Below are positions 1 to 7,329 of a DNA stretch of 41,320 nucleotides, piece by piece. The DNA is from Alphaproteobacteria bacterium. GTDB lineage: Bacteria > Pseudomonadota > Alphaproteobacteria > Caulobacterales > Caulobacteraceae. The stretch spans positions 1-41,320 of the forward strand of contig JANXXK010000115.1 of NCBI GenBank assembly GCA_025350685.1, given 5' to 3'. A program made the position numbers and the translations under genes. The notes beneath the pieces were generated by a model. That model saw only the letters and a program-made list of their open reading frames with translations, was not told the origin of the DNA and ran no database searches. Within the stretch, counting starts at the first letter, position 1. The number at the start of each line of letters is the position of its first letter.

Positions 1-624
1 CAGGCCCAGGCCGAAGCCGGTGACGATGGTCCGGGCGCCGTGGCTGACCTCGGCCTCGGTCTGGGCGCTGCTGGCCTCATGGCCGAGCGCGTGCTCCTCG
101 CGCGTGGCGCCGGCCTTCAGCACCTCGGCGCAGGCGGTGCCCTCGGGGTATTTCAGGATGCCGTGCTGTTCGACGATCAGCGCGCGGCGCAGCGGGATCA
201 TCATCAATATGCCCAGCAGCCCACCCAGCACCGCCACCAGCATCACCCGGGCGATCTCCATGTCGAAGCCCAGGATCATGATCGCCGGCATGGTGACGCC
301 CAGGCCAAAGGCGATGCTCTCGCCGGCCGAGCCGGCGGTCTGGACGATGTTGTTTTGCAGGATCGAAGCCTTGGCGATGCCCAGCCGCTGCAACAGCCGG
401 AACAGGGTGATCGAGATCACCGCCACGGGGATCGAGGCCGAGACCGTCAGCCCCACCTTCAGCACCAGGTAGAGCGAGGAGGCCCCGAACACCACGCCCA
501 GCAGGGCGCCGATGATCAGGTGCAGGACCGTAAACTCCGGCAGCACCACGCTGGCCGGAATGAACGGGTGGAAGGCGGCCTTGGCGGGCGCGTTGCGCGC
601 GGGCTCCACGATCGTATCGGTCAC
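1..624 (-). CDS. OPT family oligopeptide transporter, N-terminal part (runs off window)
   Basis: This is an inner-membrane transporter of the OPT superfamily, which imports oligopeptides or metal chelates with protons. The first 208 codons are present and the gene continues past position 1. The frame shows hydrophobic segments and OPT signatures: [16 protein letters not shown] near residue 53, [19 protein letters not shown] near residue 88, and [14 protein letters not shown] near residue 160. I chose the GTG at 624 because a GGGGAGA ribosome site lies about 8 nt upstream and no in-frame ATG precedes the conserved region. An offset frame beginning at 628 is open but encodes low-complexity Arg/Gly sequence. 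The gene diverges from the ALDH at 770, leaving about 145 nt for both promoters. The family is clear; the substrate cannot be read from this part. Confidence 0.88.
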   Translation of the reverse strand, partial: MTDTIVEPARNAPAKAAFHPFIPASVVLPEFTVLHLIIGALLGVVFGASSLYLVLKVGLTVSASIPVAVISITLFRLLQRLGIAKASILQNNIVQTAGSAGESIAFGLGVTMPAIMILGFDMEIARVMLVAVLGGLLGILMMIPLRRALIVEQHGILKYPEGTACAEVLKAGATREEHALGHEASSAQTEAEVSHGARTIVTGFGLGL

Positions 625-769
625 TCAATGTCTCCCCAGACAGAGGTCGACTAGATCATCTGGCGGCGCGATCCGCCAGCCGGGCCTTACGCCGAGACCT
701 TCCCCGGCGTCCGCCTTGCCCGCGCCCGACGGCGAGTTCACGGTGCTCGCCAAAGCCAGGGAGGCGACC

Positions 770-2242
770 ATGCCCATTGCTACCAAGACCGGGGCCACAA
801 AGATCGGTGCGGGCGACCAGACCGCGCGCATGGCGGCGGTGCTGCAGGCGCAAAAGGCCGCTCACATCGCCGACGGCGCGCCCGACGCCGAACTGCGGAT
901 CACCCGGCTCGATCGCTGCATCGCGCTGCTGGTCAAGCACAACGCCGCCATCGTCGCGGCGCTCAACGCCGACTTCGGCAGCCGCGCCGCCGAGGTCAGC
1001 GGGATCACCGACGTGGCCGGCTCCATCGGGCCGCTGCAGCACGCCAAGGCCCACCTGAAGACCTGGATGAAGCCGGAGAAGCGCAAGACCACGCCGGCCC
1101 TGCTCGGCCTCTTGGGCGCCAAGGCCACGGTCCAGTTCCAGCCCAAAGGGACCATCGGCATCATCAGCCCGTGGAACTTCCCGATGAACCTGACCTTCGC
1201 CCCCCTGGCCGGGGTGCTGGCAGCCGGCAATCGGGCGATGATCAAGCCGTCGGAATACACGCCGGCGACCTCCGAGCTGATGGCGCAGATGTTCGCTGAA
1301 GCCTTCAGCGAGGACGAGATCGCGGTCTTCCCCGGCGGTCCCGAGGTCGGCCAGGCGTTTTCCGAGCTGGCTTTCGACCACCTGGTGTTCACCGGCGCGA
1401 CCGCGATCGCGCGGCACGTCATGAAAGCCGCCGCCAAGAACCTCGTCCCGGTCACCCTGGAACTCGGCGGCAAGAGCCCGGTGATCATCGGCCGCTCCGC
1501 CGACATGGCCACGGCGGCGGCCCGGGTGATGGCCGGCAAAACCATGAACGCCGGCCAGATCTGCCTCGCGCCCGATTATGTGATCGCGCCCAGGGACCAG
1601 ATCGGCGCCTTCGTCGCTGAGGCCACGGCGGCGGTGAACGCCATGTTCCCGACCATCAAGGACAACCCCGACTACACCGCGGTGATCGCGGAACGGCACT
1701 ACGAGCGGATCAAGGGCTACGTCGATGACGCGCGGGCCAAGGGCGCCGAAATTATCGTGATCAACCCGGCCGGCGAGGATTTCAGCCAGCAGGAGCACCG
1801 CAAGATCCCGCCCACCCTGATCCTCAACCCCACTGAGGACATGAAGGTGATGCAGGAAGAGATCTTCGGTCCGGTCCTGCCGGTGATGACCTACGCCGCC
1901 GTCGACGAGGCCATCGCCTACGTCAACGCCCACGACCGCCCGCTCGGCCTCTACTACTTCGGCGCGGACGCGGCCGAGGAGACGCGTGTCCTGGAGCACA
2001 CCACCTCCGGCGGCGTGACGGTCAACGACGTGATCTTCCATGTGGCCATGGAGGAGCTGCCGTTCGGCGGCGTCGGCCCCTCCGGCATGGGCAGCTATCA
2101 CGGCGTCGACGGCTTCCGAGAATTCAGTCATCGCAAGTCGATCTACAAACAGCTCAAGAAGGACCTCGGCCCGATGAAGATGCTGCGCCCGCCCTACGGC
2201 GAGGGCGTGCGCAAGTATCTGGCGGGGCAGTTGAAGGGGTAA
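770..2242 (+). CDS. Coniferyl-aldehyde-type NAD(P)-dependent aldehyde dehydrogenase
   Basis: This soluble aldehyde dehydrogenase oxidises an aldehyde to its acid with NAD(P)+. The 490-residue protein carries the whole ALDH core: the SPWNFPMNLTFAPLAG cofactor segment, general-base Glu231 in TLELGGKSP, and nucleophile Cys265 in NAGQICLAPDYV, 34 residues later as is canonical. The C-terminal stretch MEELPFGGVGPSGMGSYHG and the absence of an extended linker suggest the coniferyl aldehyde dehydrogenase branch, which acts on aromatic or medium-chain aldehydes. The true substrate is not visible. The ATG at 770 is preceded by GGGAGGC. The frame stays open upstream to about 512, but that part overlaps the divergent transporter start and looks non-coding. 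A palindromic repeat follows the stop directly. Confidence 0.92.
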   Translation: MPIATKTGATKIGAGDQTARMAAVLQAQKAAHIADGAPDAELRITRLDRCIALLVKHNAAIVAALNADFGSRAAEVSGITDVAGSIGPLQHAKAHLKTWMKPEKRKTTPALLGLLGAKATVQFQPKGTIGIISPWNFPMNLTFAPLAGVLAAGNRAMIKPSEYTPATSELMAQMFAEAFSEDEIAVFPGGPEVGQAFSELAFDHLVFTGATAIARHVMKAAAKNLVPVTLELGGKSPVIIGRSADMATAAARVMAGKTMNAGQICLAPDYVIAPRDQIGAFVAEATAAVNAMFPTIKDNPDYTAVIAERHYERIKGYVDDARAKGAEIIVINPAGEDFSQQEHRKIPPTLILNPTEDMKVMQEEIFGPVLPVMTYAAVDEAIAYVNAHDRPLGLYYFGADAAEETRVLEHTTSGGVTVNDVIFHVAMEELPFGGVGPSGMGSYHGVDGFREFSHRKSIYKQLKKDLGPMKMLRPPYGEGVRKYLAGQLKG

Positions 2243-2385
2243 CCTCCCCCGTCAGAAAGACGGGGGAGGGGGACCACGAAGTGGTGGAGGGGGCGCTGCC
2301 GCCGCGCCGCGCTCAGAGCACGGCCCCAACGCCCCCTCCGTCAGCTTCGCTGCCACCTCCCCCGTCCGCCTGACGGGCGAGGTTA
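2241..2385. repeat. Long imperfect inverted-repeat element between convergent genes
   Basis: Two outer arms of about 55 nt (near 2241-2295 and 2331-2385) are imperfect reverse complements. Both begin, read inward, with AACCTC and a CCGTC core, and both end at GGAGGGGGCG. The left arm also contains a perfect 11-bp hairpin: CCTCCCCCGTC at 2243-2253 pairs with GACGGGGGAGG at 2259-2269 around an AGAAA loop. The element fills the gap between the convergent ALDH and PEBP genes and could act as a bidirectional terminator, although no T tract is seen. Similar C-rich arms occur at 15591-15713 and 29817-29880, so this is probably a dispersed intergenic family. Confidence 0.8.
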
Positions 2386-2386
2386 G

Positions 2387-2783
2387 CTACAGTTTGGCCG
2401 CCGGACGCGGCGCCGGAGGCGGGGCGTTCGGGTCGGCGATGCCGTGGCCCACGACCTCGCCGCTGGCCAGCACGTGACCGTCCATGGCCTTGGTCAGGGC
2501 GGCGTAGTCGGCGCCGGCGTCGGCGGGCACGGTCGTGTCGATCGCGAAGATCTCGAAGTGATAATTGTCGCCCGGACCCGGCGGGGTGCGCGGGCCGGTG
2601 TAGGGCTTGGCCGCGCCCATGTAGTTGGGGCCATAGGCCGAGCCGGGCGGATTGCCGGTCGGCGTCATGCCAGCGTCCAGCTTGGTGACGCTGGCCGGGC
2701 GTCGAACGGCTGACCTGCGCCGAGGCGACCGACGCGGCGGCGAGCGCGGCGAGGGCAGCGGCGGCATAGAGAACGGTCTTCAT
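2387..2783 (-). pseudogene. PEBP (YbhB/YbcL, Raf-kinase-inhibitor-like) gene with internal deletion and frameshift
   Basis: The gene starts well. A GGGAGG ribosome site precedes ATG 2783, and a clean signal peptide follows (MKTVLYAAAALAALAAAS, cleavage after ASA). Directly after the signal peptide (VASAQVS), the sequence of a PEBP carboxy-terminal half appears in another frame: PASVTKLDAGMTPTG, then GPGDNYHFEIFAIDTTVPAD and ALTKAMDGHVLASGEVVGHG, ending at TAG 2387. PEBP proteins are about 150-190 residues. The missing part, roughly 60-70 residues, holds the conserved DPDAP and W-H-W ligand pocket. I therefore read this as a deletion of some 200 nt that also broke the frame. A shifted frame from about 2767 is fully open and might be called as a gene, but its N-terminus is low-complexity and has no signal. 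The gene lies 21 nt after the stop of the upstream dehydrogenase, probably in one operon. Confidence 0.7.
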
Positions 2784-2804
2784 CGGGTCCCTCCCAGCCG
2801 CCTG

Positions 2805-4544
2805 TTATGGCTTCTTCTGATGGCCGACGGCCCAGACGTAGGCCGAGACCGCCGCCAGGTCGTCCGGTGACAGGCCGGCCCCGCCCATCGGCGGCATGGG
2901 GCTGCGGTATTGCTTCGGCGCCGGCACGCCCTTGGCGATCAGGTCGGTGATCGAACCCAGGCTGCCGTCGGTCCACAGCGGGCTGCCGGTGGTGAGCGGC
3001 GGGCCGATGGGGCCGCCAGCGGCGTCCTGGCCGTGGCAGGCCGCGCAGCTTTTGGATTTGAAGATCCCCATGCCGGCGGTCACTTGTGCGGCCGTCGCGC
3101 CGGGCGGCGTCGGCAGGGCCGGGGCTTCGGCGACCTGCGGGGTCGGCTCGGCGTACACCGGCGCAGGGGCGCCCGTCACCGGCGCGCCCGCCGGGCCCTG
3201 GTAGGTCACCCGCCAGATGCGGCCCTTGGTGTCCTCGGAGATGTAGAGCGCGCCGTCCGGGCCGACGGCCAGGCCGGTGGGGCGGAAGATCGCCTTGCCG
3301 GTGGCCTTGCCGGGACCGGCGAAGCCGTCGGCGAAGACCACGTAATTGCCGCTGGCCTTGCCGTCCTTCAGCGGCTGGAACACCACCGCAAAGCCATCCT
3401 GCGCCGCCGGCGAGCGGTTCCACGAGCCGTGGAAAGCGATGAAGGCGCCGCCCTGATAGGCCGCCGGGAACGCCTTGGCGTTGTAGATTTTCAGGTCGTT
3501 GGGCGCCCAGTGCGCCGGGAAGGCCGCCACCGGCGGGAGCTTGCCGGCGCAGACGCCCACCGTCTTGCCGCCGTCGCCGCCATATTCCGGGGCCAGCACC
3601 AGCTTCTTCTGGACGTTGTCGTAGTAGCAGTTGGGCCAGCCGTAATCGCCGCCCCTGGTCACCGCCATCAGCTCCTCGGAGGGAAGTTCCGTGGTGGCCT
3701 TCACGTCCGGATAGAGCTTGCCCCAGTTCTGGATCAGCTGGTCGCGCCCGTGCTGGGTGGCGAACAGCCGGCCTGAGGCGTCGAAGCTGAGCCCCATGCC
3801 GTTGCGGATGCCGGTGGCGTAGCGCTCAGCCGGCGAGAACGTCTGGTCCGTCTGGTCGGCGGAATAGAGCCAGATCCCGCCGCGGGTCTCCTTCTCGACG
3901 CAGGGGTCGGCGCCGGGGACGCCCGGCTGGCGGTTCTTCGGCTGGCAGGAGTTGGTCGCCGTGCCCATGTCGACGAACATCTGGCCCTTGGCGTTGATCG
4001 CGAAGGGATGCATCGGGTGGTCGCCGCCGAGCGGCAGGCCCGAGACCACCACCCGCGGCTTGGCCCAAGGCACGTCGCTGCCCGCGGTCAGCGGATAGCG
4101 CACGATCTTGTCGTTCATCTCGGCATAGACCGCGCCGTTGTAGAGACCGACGCCGGTGCCGCCCCTGGAGCCCTCGGCGGGCGTGACGCCGAAGTGCGTG
4201 ACCTTGTCAGCCTTGCCGTCGTGATCGGTGTCCTGGACCGCGATCAGGAAGCCCTTGGGATCGGCCGTGGTGCCCCGGAAGTAGGACGAGCCGTTCCAGG
4301 TGTTGGCGTAGAGCGTGCCGTCGGCGGCGACGACGATGTGGCGGGTGTTGCCGAGGTTGTCGGCGAAGATCGTGGCGCAGAAGCCGGGCGGCAAGGTGAT
4401 GCCGGTATCGCCGCCAGGGCAGGCCGCACCCTTGGCCGCCGGCGCCGCCTGGGCCAGCGGCGCCACCGCCGCCGAGGCCAGCAGAACCGCCCCGACACCC
4501 AGCGCCGAGCCGAGCCCCGCCAGCATCATGACCTTCGCACGCAT
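2805..4544 (-). CDS. Exported PQQ-type (sorbosone/glucose) dehydrogenase fused to C-terminal cytochrome c
   Basis: This is a periplasmic beta-propeller dehydrogenase of the soluble glucose/L-sorbosone dehydrogenase family with its own electron-transfer domain. Residues 1-33 form a signal peptide (MRAKVMMLAGLGSALGVGAV...). Residues 40-450 make the propeller, with TLYANTWNGSSYFRG, GGDHPMHPFAINAKGQMFVD, ATGIRNGMGLSFDASGRLFA, GDYGWPNCYYD, FIAFHGSWNRSP and RPTGLAVGPDGALYISED. A Pro/Ala-rich linker (about 455-485) leads to a class I cytochrome c domain with C500-A-A-C503-H504 and a likely Met ligand in RSPMPPMGG near residue 548. Such fusions pass electrons from the oxidised sugar or alcohol to the respiratory chain. 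PQQ dependence is inferred from family. The damaged PEBP gene follows by 21 nt. A second propeller protein without haem lies at 11228. Confidence 0.9.
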   Translation of the reverse strand: MRAKVMMLAGLGSALGVGAVLLASAAVAPLAQAAPAAKGAACPGGDTGITLPPGFCATIFADNLGNTRHIVVAADGTLYANTWNGSSYFRGTTADPKGFLIAVQDTDHDGKADKVTHFGVTPAEGSRGGTGVGLYNGAVYAEMNDKIVRYPLTAGSDVPWAKPRVVVSGLPLGGDHPMHPFAINAKGQMFVDMGTATNSCQPKNRQPGVPGADPCVEKETRGGIWLYSADQTDQTFSPAERYATGIRNGMGLSFDASGRLFATQHGRDQLIQNWGKLYPDVKATTELPSEELMAVTRGGDYGWPNCYYDNVQKKLVLAPEYGGDGGKTVGVCAGKLPPVAAFPAHWAPNDLKIYNAKAFPAAYQGGAFIAFHGSWNRSPAAQDGFAVVFQPLKDGKASGNYVVFADGFAGPGKATGKAIFRPTGLAVGPDGALYISEDTKGRIWRVTYQGPAGAPVTGAPAPVYAEPTPQVAEAPALPTPPGATAAQVTAGMGIFKSKSCAACHGQDAAGGPIGPPLTTGSPLWTDGSLGSITDLIAKGVPAPKQYRSPMPPMGGAGLSPDDLAAVSAYVWAVGHQKKP

Positions 4545-4619
4545 CCCGGATTCCCTCTCGTTGTATAGTTTGATTGCCTAACGCTTCGCTGAGCGAACCG
4601 GAAGGCCCATAGGGCGGCG

Positions 4620-5570
4620 TCAGGCCGCCCGTCGCAGGCCGGCGACGATCGCCTCGGCTTGGGCGAACAGCGCCGGGTCGACGGTAAGTCCCGAGGCCGC
4701 CGCGTTCTCGTCGAGCTGCTCGGGCCGGCTGGCGCCGACGATCGCCGAGGCGACGTTGGGTTCGCGCAGCACCCAGGCCAGCGAGAACTGGCTGAGGCTG
4801 CAGCCGGCCTCTTCGGCCAGCGGCTTCAGCTTCTGCACCGCCTCCAGCACCTCCGGCCGCATCCAGCCCTGGATCGGCGAGCTCATGGAATCGCTGGCCG
4901 CCCGGGTGTCGGCGGCGGGCTGAGCGCCCGGCCGGTACTTGCCCGACAGCACGCCCTGCGCCAGCGGCGACCAGACGATCTGCGAGACGCCGTTGGCCGC
5001 GCTGATCGGGATCACCTTCTGCTCGGGACGGCGGAACAGCAGCGAATACTGCGGCTGGCTGGAGACGAACCGCTCGACCCCCGGCAACGCGAACGCCGCC
5101 TCGATCTGCTCCGGCGACCATTCTGAAAAGCCGATCCAGCGCGCCTTGCCGGCCCGTACGACCTCGCTCAGCGCCTCCATGGTCTCTTCCAGCGGCGTCG
5201 CCGGGTCGTAGCGGTGGCACTGGTAGAGGTCGACGAAATCGGTCTTCAGCCGGGTCAGCGAAGCGTCCATCTGCTTGAGGATCTGCGTCCGCGACAGGCC
5301 CTGGTCGGTGTCGCTCATCTGGCCCCAGACCTTGGTCGCCAGCACATAGCTGTCGCGCTTGCGGCCGCTGAGCGCCTCGCCCAGGAAGCTCTCCGCGGCG
5401 CCGCGGCCATAGACGTTGGCCGTGTCGATGAAGTTGATTCCCAGGTCGAACGCCCGGTCGACGCAGGCCCGCGCCGCGTCAGCCTGCACGCCCACGCCGA
5501 AGGTCAGCCACGAGCCCAGCGAGATCTCCGAGATCTCCAGGTCGCTCGCGCCGAGTTTGCGGTATTTCAT
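4620..5570 (-). CDS. Aldo/keto reductase (potassium-channel beta-subunit-like / YghZ type)
   Basis: This 316-residue NADPH-dependent oxidoreductase has an AKR TIM barrel. It starts MKYRKLGASDLEISEISLGS, the typical AKR opening. The tetrad is visible: Asp and Tyr in NFIDTANVYGRGAAE, Lys in YVLATKVWG, and His in DLYQCHRYD. Later segments VWSPLAQGVLSGKYRPG and EPNVASAIVGASRPEQL match the family's cofactor-binding end. ATG 5570 has AGGAG 10 nt upstream. The frame stays open to 5741, but that extension overlaps the end of the CFA synthase region and is not AKR-like. The substrate is unknown. A detoxifying carbonyl reductase is the usual role of this subfamily. Confidence 0.9.
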   Translation of the reverse strand: MKYRKLGASDLEISEISLGSWLTFGVGVQADAARACVDRAFDLGINFIDTANVYGRGAAESFLGEALSGRKRDSYVLATKVWGQMSDTDQGLSRTQILKQMDASLTRLKTDFVDLYQCHRYDPATPLEETMEALSEVVRAGKARWIGFSEWSPEQIEAAFALPGVERFVSSQPQYSLLFRRPEQKVIPISAANGVSQIVWSPLAQGVLSGKYRPGAQPAADTRAASDSMSSPIQGWMRPEVLEAVQKLKPLAEEAGCSLSQFSLAWVLREPNVASAIVGASRPEQLDENAAASGLTVDPALFAQAEAIVAGLRRAA

Positions 5571-5709
5571 GGCGTCGAGCTCCTCTGAACGCGGGGAGCG
5601 CGACCTTCTTCCATCACCGAACAGCGAGCAAGCCAAAGCCCTCTCCCCGCAAGTGTGAGAGGATGCCAAGGGCTCAACGCCCTCGCCGAATGTCGACTCA
5701 GCCTGACGG

Positions 5710-6993
5710 TCAGCCCCCGACCGGTGGCTCGCGCGGCGCAAGCTCCACCTTCGCCGCGGCGATGTAGTCGCGGGTCAGCGGGACGGTGTCGATCCGCTTG
5801 GCGATCTGCACCTGGAAGACCACGATCTCCTCGTGGCGGAAGGCCGCCTCGGCCAACGACAGGTAGTATTCCCACATTCGGCAGAACCGCTCGTCGAACA
5901 GCGCCAGGGCCTCTTCACGCCGCGCCATGAAGGCGTCGCGCCACGCGCGCAGGGTCGTCGCGTAGTGCAGCCGCCAAACCTCCACGTCGGTGACGATCAG
6001 GTCGGCCCGTTCGGCCGAGGCGACGATCTCCGACAGCGACGGCAGATGTCCGCCCGGGAAGATGTATTTGGTGATCCACGGATTGGTCAGGGCCGGCGCC
6101 TCGGTCGAGCCGATGGTGTGCAGCAGCATCACCCCGTCGGCGGTCAGCCGCTCGGCGCAGGTCGCAAAAAAGGTGTCGTAGTTGGCCCGCCCCACGTGCT
6201 CGAACATGCCGATCGAGACGATGCGCTCGAAGCCGCCCTCGACCTCGCGGTAGTCCTGCATGCGGAAGCTGACTCGGTCCTCCAGGCCTCGCGCCTTGGC
6301 CCGGGCTTTGGCCCCCTCGATCTGCTCGCGCGACAGGGTGACGCCCAGCACCTCAGCCGCCTTCGCCACATCGGCCAGGTAGCAGTCGAAGCCGCCCCAA
6401 CCGCAGCCGATGTCCAGCACCCGGTCGGTGGGCCGCACCATGAGCTTGGCCGCGATGTGCCGCTGCTTGGCGCGCTGCGCCTGGGCCAAACTCAGCTCCG
6501 GCGTCTCGTAATAGGCGCAGCTGTATTGCCAGTCCGAGTCGAGGAAGAGGGCGTAGAGCCGGTCGTCGAGATCGTAGTGGTGCTCGACGTTGCGCCGCGA
6601 GGCCGCGCTGTTGTTGCGCCGCAGCAGCGCCATCTGCAGGTCGCGCAGCGGATCGAGGATCGCGTCCAGCGGCCCGTCCTCGCCGCCATGAGCGTGGCGC
6701 AGCACCAGGCAGAGGAAGTCGTAGACGCTGCCCTGCTCGATCACCAATCGGCCCTCGGTGAACATCTCGCCGGTGCGCAGCTCGGGATCGAGGACCAGCG
6801 CTCGGACCGCGGCCTTGTCGGTGAACCGCACGCGGATCGGATCGCCCGTACCGTCGCCGAAGTCGAACGCCTCGCCGCCGGGCAGCTCCACCCGCAGGGA
6901 GCCGGTCTTGATCAGGCCGCCGAGGCCGCGTCGCAGGATCAGGGAGGTCAACATGGGGGCCATCCGACCATCGCCGCCGCGCCGTGGCAACAT
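5710..6993 (-). CDS. cfa: Cyclopropane-fatty-acyl-phospholipid synthase (SAM-dependent)
   Basis: This enzyme transfers a methylene group from S-adenosylmethionine to unsaturated acyl chains of membrane phospholipids. It has a family-typical N-terminal lipid-binding region (residues 20-130), then NVEHHYDLDDRLYALFLD, the substrate loop YSCAYYETPELSLAQAQRAK, the SAM motif VLDIGCGWGGF at 192-202, FERIVSIGMFEHVG, and the C-terminal YIFPGGHLPSLSE. Length suits the family. The start is uncertain: ATG 6993 gives the longest form, but ATG 6963 or ATG 6954 (MLTSLILRRGL) may be real, as conserved sequence begins only there and ribosome sites are weak. Cyclopropanation usually marks stress or stationary phase. 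Other SAM fatty-acid methyltransferases of this fold are a less likely reading. Confidence 0.9.
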   Translation of the reverse strand: MLPRRGGDGRMAPMLTSLILRRGLGGLIKTGSLRVELPGGEAFDFGDGTGDPIRVRFTDKAAVRALVLDPELRTGEMFTEGRLVIEQGSVYDFLCLVLRHAHGGEDGPLDAILDPLRDLQMALLRRNNSAASRRNVEHHYDLDDRLYALFLDSDWQYSCAYYETPELSLAQAQRAKQRHIAAKLMVRPTDRVLDIGCGWGGFDCYLADVAKAAEVLGVTLSREQIEGAKARAKARGLEDRVSFRMQDYREVEGGFERIVSIGMFEHVGRANYDTFFATCAERLTADGVMLLHTIGSTEAPALTNPWITKYIFPGGHLPSLSEIVASAERADLIVTDVEVWRLHYATTLRAWRDAFMARREEALALFDERFCRMWEYYLSLAEAAFRHEEIVVFQVQIAKRIDTVPLTRDYIAAAKVELAPREPPVGG

Positions 6994-7057
6994 TCCGTGA
7001 ATCCCACGGCGCGACTGACGGATTGTTGGGCAGGTTCAACGCCGCAGGAGACCGCCC

Positions 7058-7246
7058 ATGCCCGCCAAATCCGCCGCCCAGCAGAAGGCCGCCGGGGCCG
7101 CGCTTTCCGCCAAGCGCGGCGACACGTCCAAATCGACGCTGCAGGGCGCGTCGAAGTCGATGCTGTCGATGAGCGAAAAGGAACTCGGGAAAATGGCCCA
7201 CACCAAGCGCAAGGGAAAACCCGAGCACGTGCGAGAGTGGCACTAG
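7058..7246 (+). CDS. Small DUF3008 family protein
   Basis: This 62-residue, very basic protein begins MPAKSAAQQKAAGAALSAKR and ends TKRKGKPEHVREWH, the pattern of the DUF3008 family, short proteins common in Proteobacteria. The middle KSTLQGASKSMLSMSEKEL also fits. No transmembrane segment or cysteine is present. ATG 7058 follows GCAGGAGA with good spacing. It stands alone, divergent from the CFA synthase and 83 nt before the amidase. The function of the family is unknown. Its charge would allow nucleic-acid binding, but that is only a guess. Confidence 0.85.
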   Translation: MPAKSAAQQKAAGAALSAKRGDTSKSTLQGASKSMLSMSEKELGKMAHTKRKGKPEHVREWH

Positions 7247-7329
7247 CTCTGCATCCAGCTCTGCATCCCGCCTCCTCAATTGCGCTGTAAGGTCCAGGCG
7301 GCCAAGCTGCCGCAACTTGGGGAGGCCAG

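Noticed and set aside
2387-2767. The shifted open frame as an intact 126-residue gene
   Set aside because: Its first 25 residues are Pro/Arg/Ser low-complexity read from the signal-peptide DNA in a wrong frame, while the correct signal frame has a strong ribosome site. A deletion is the simpler reading.
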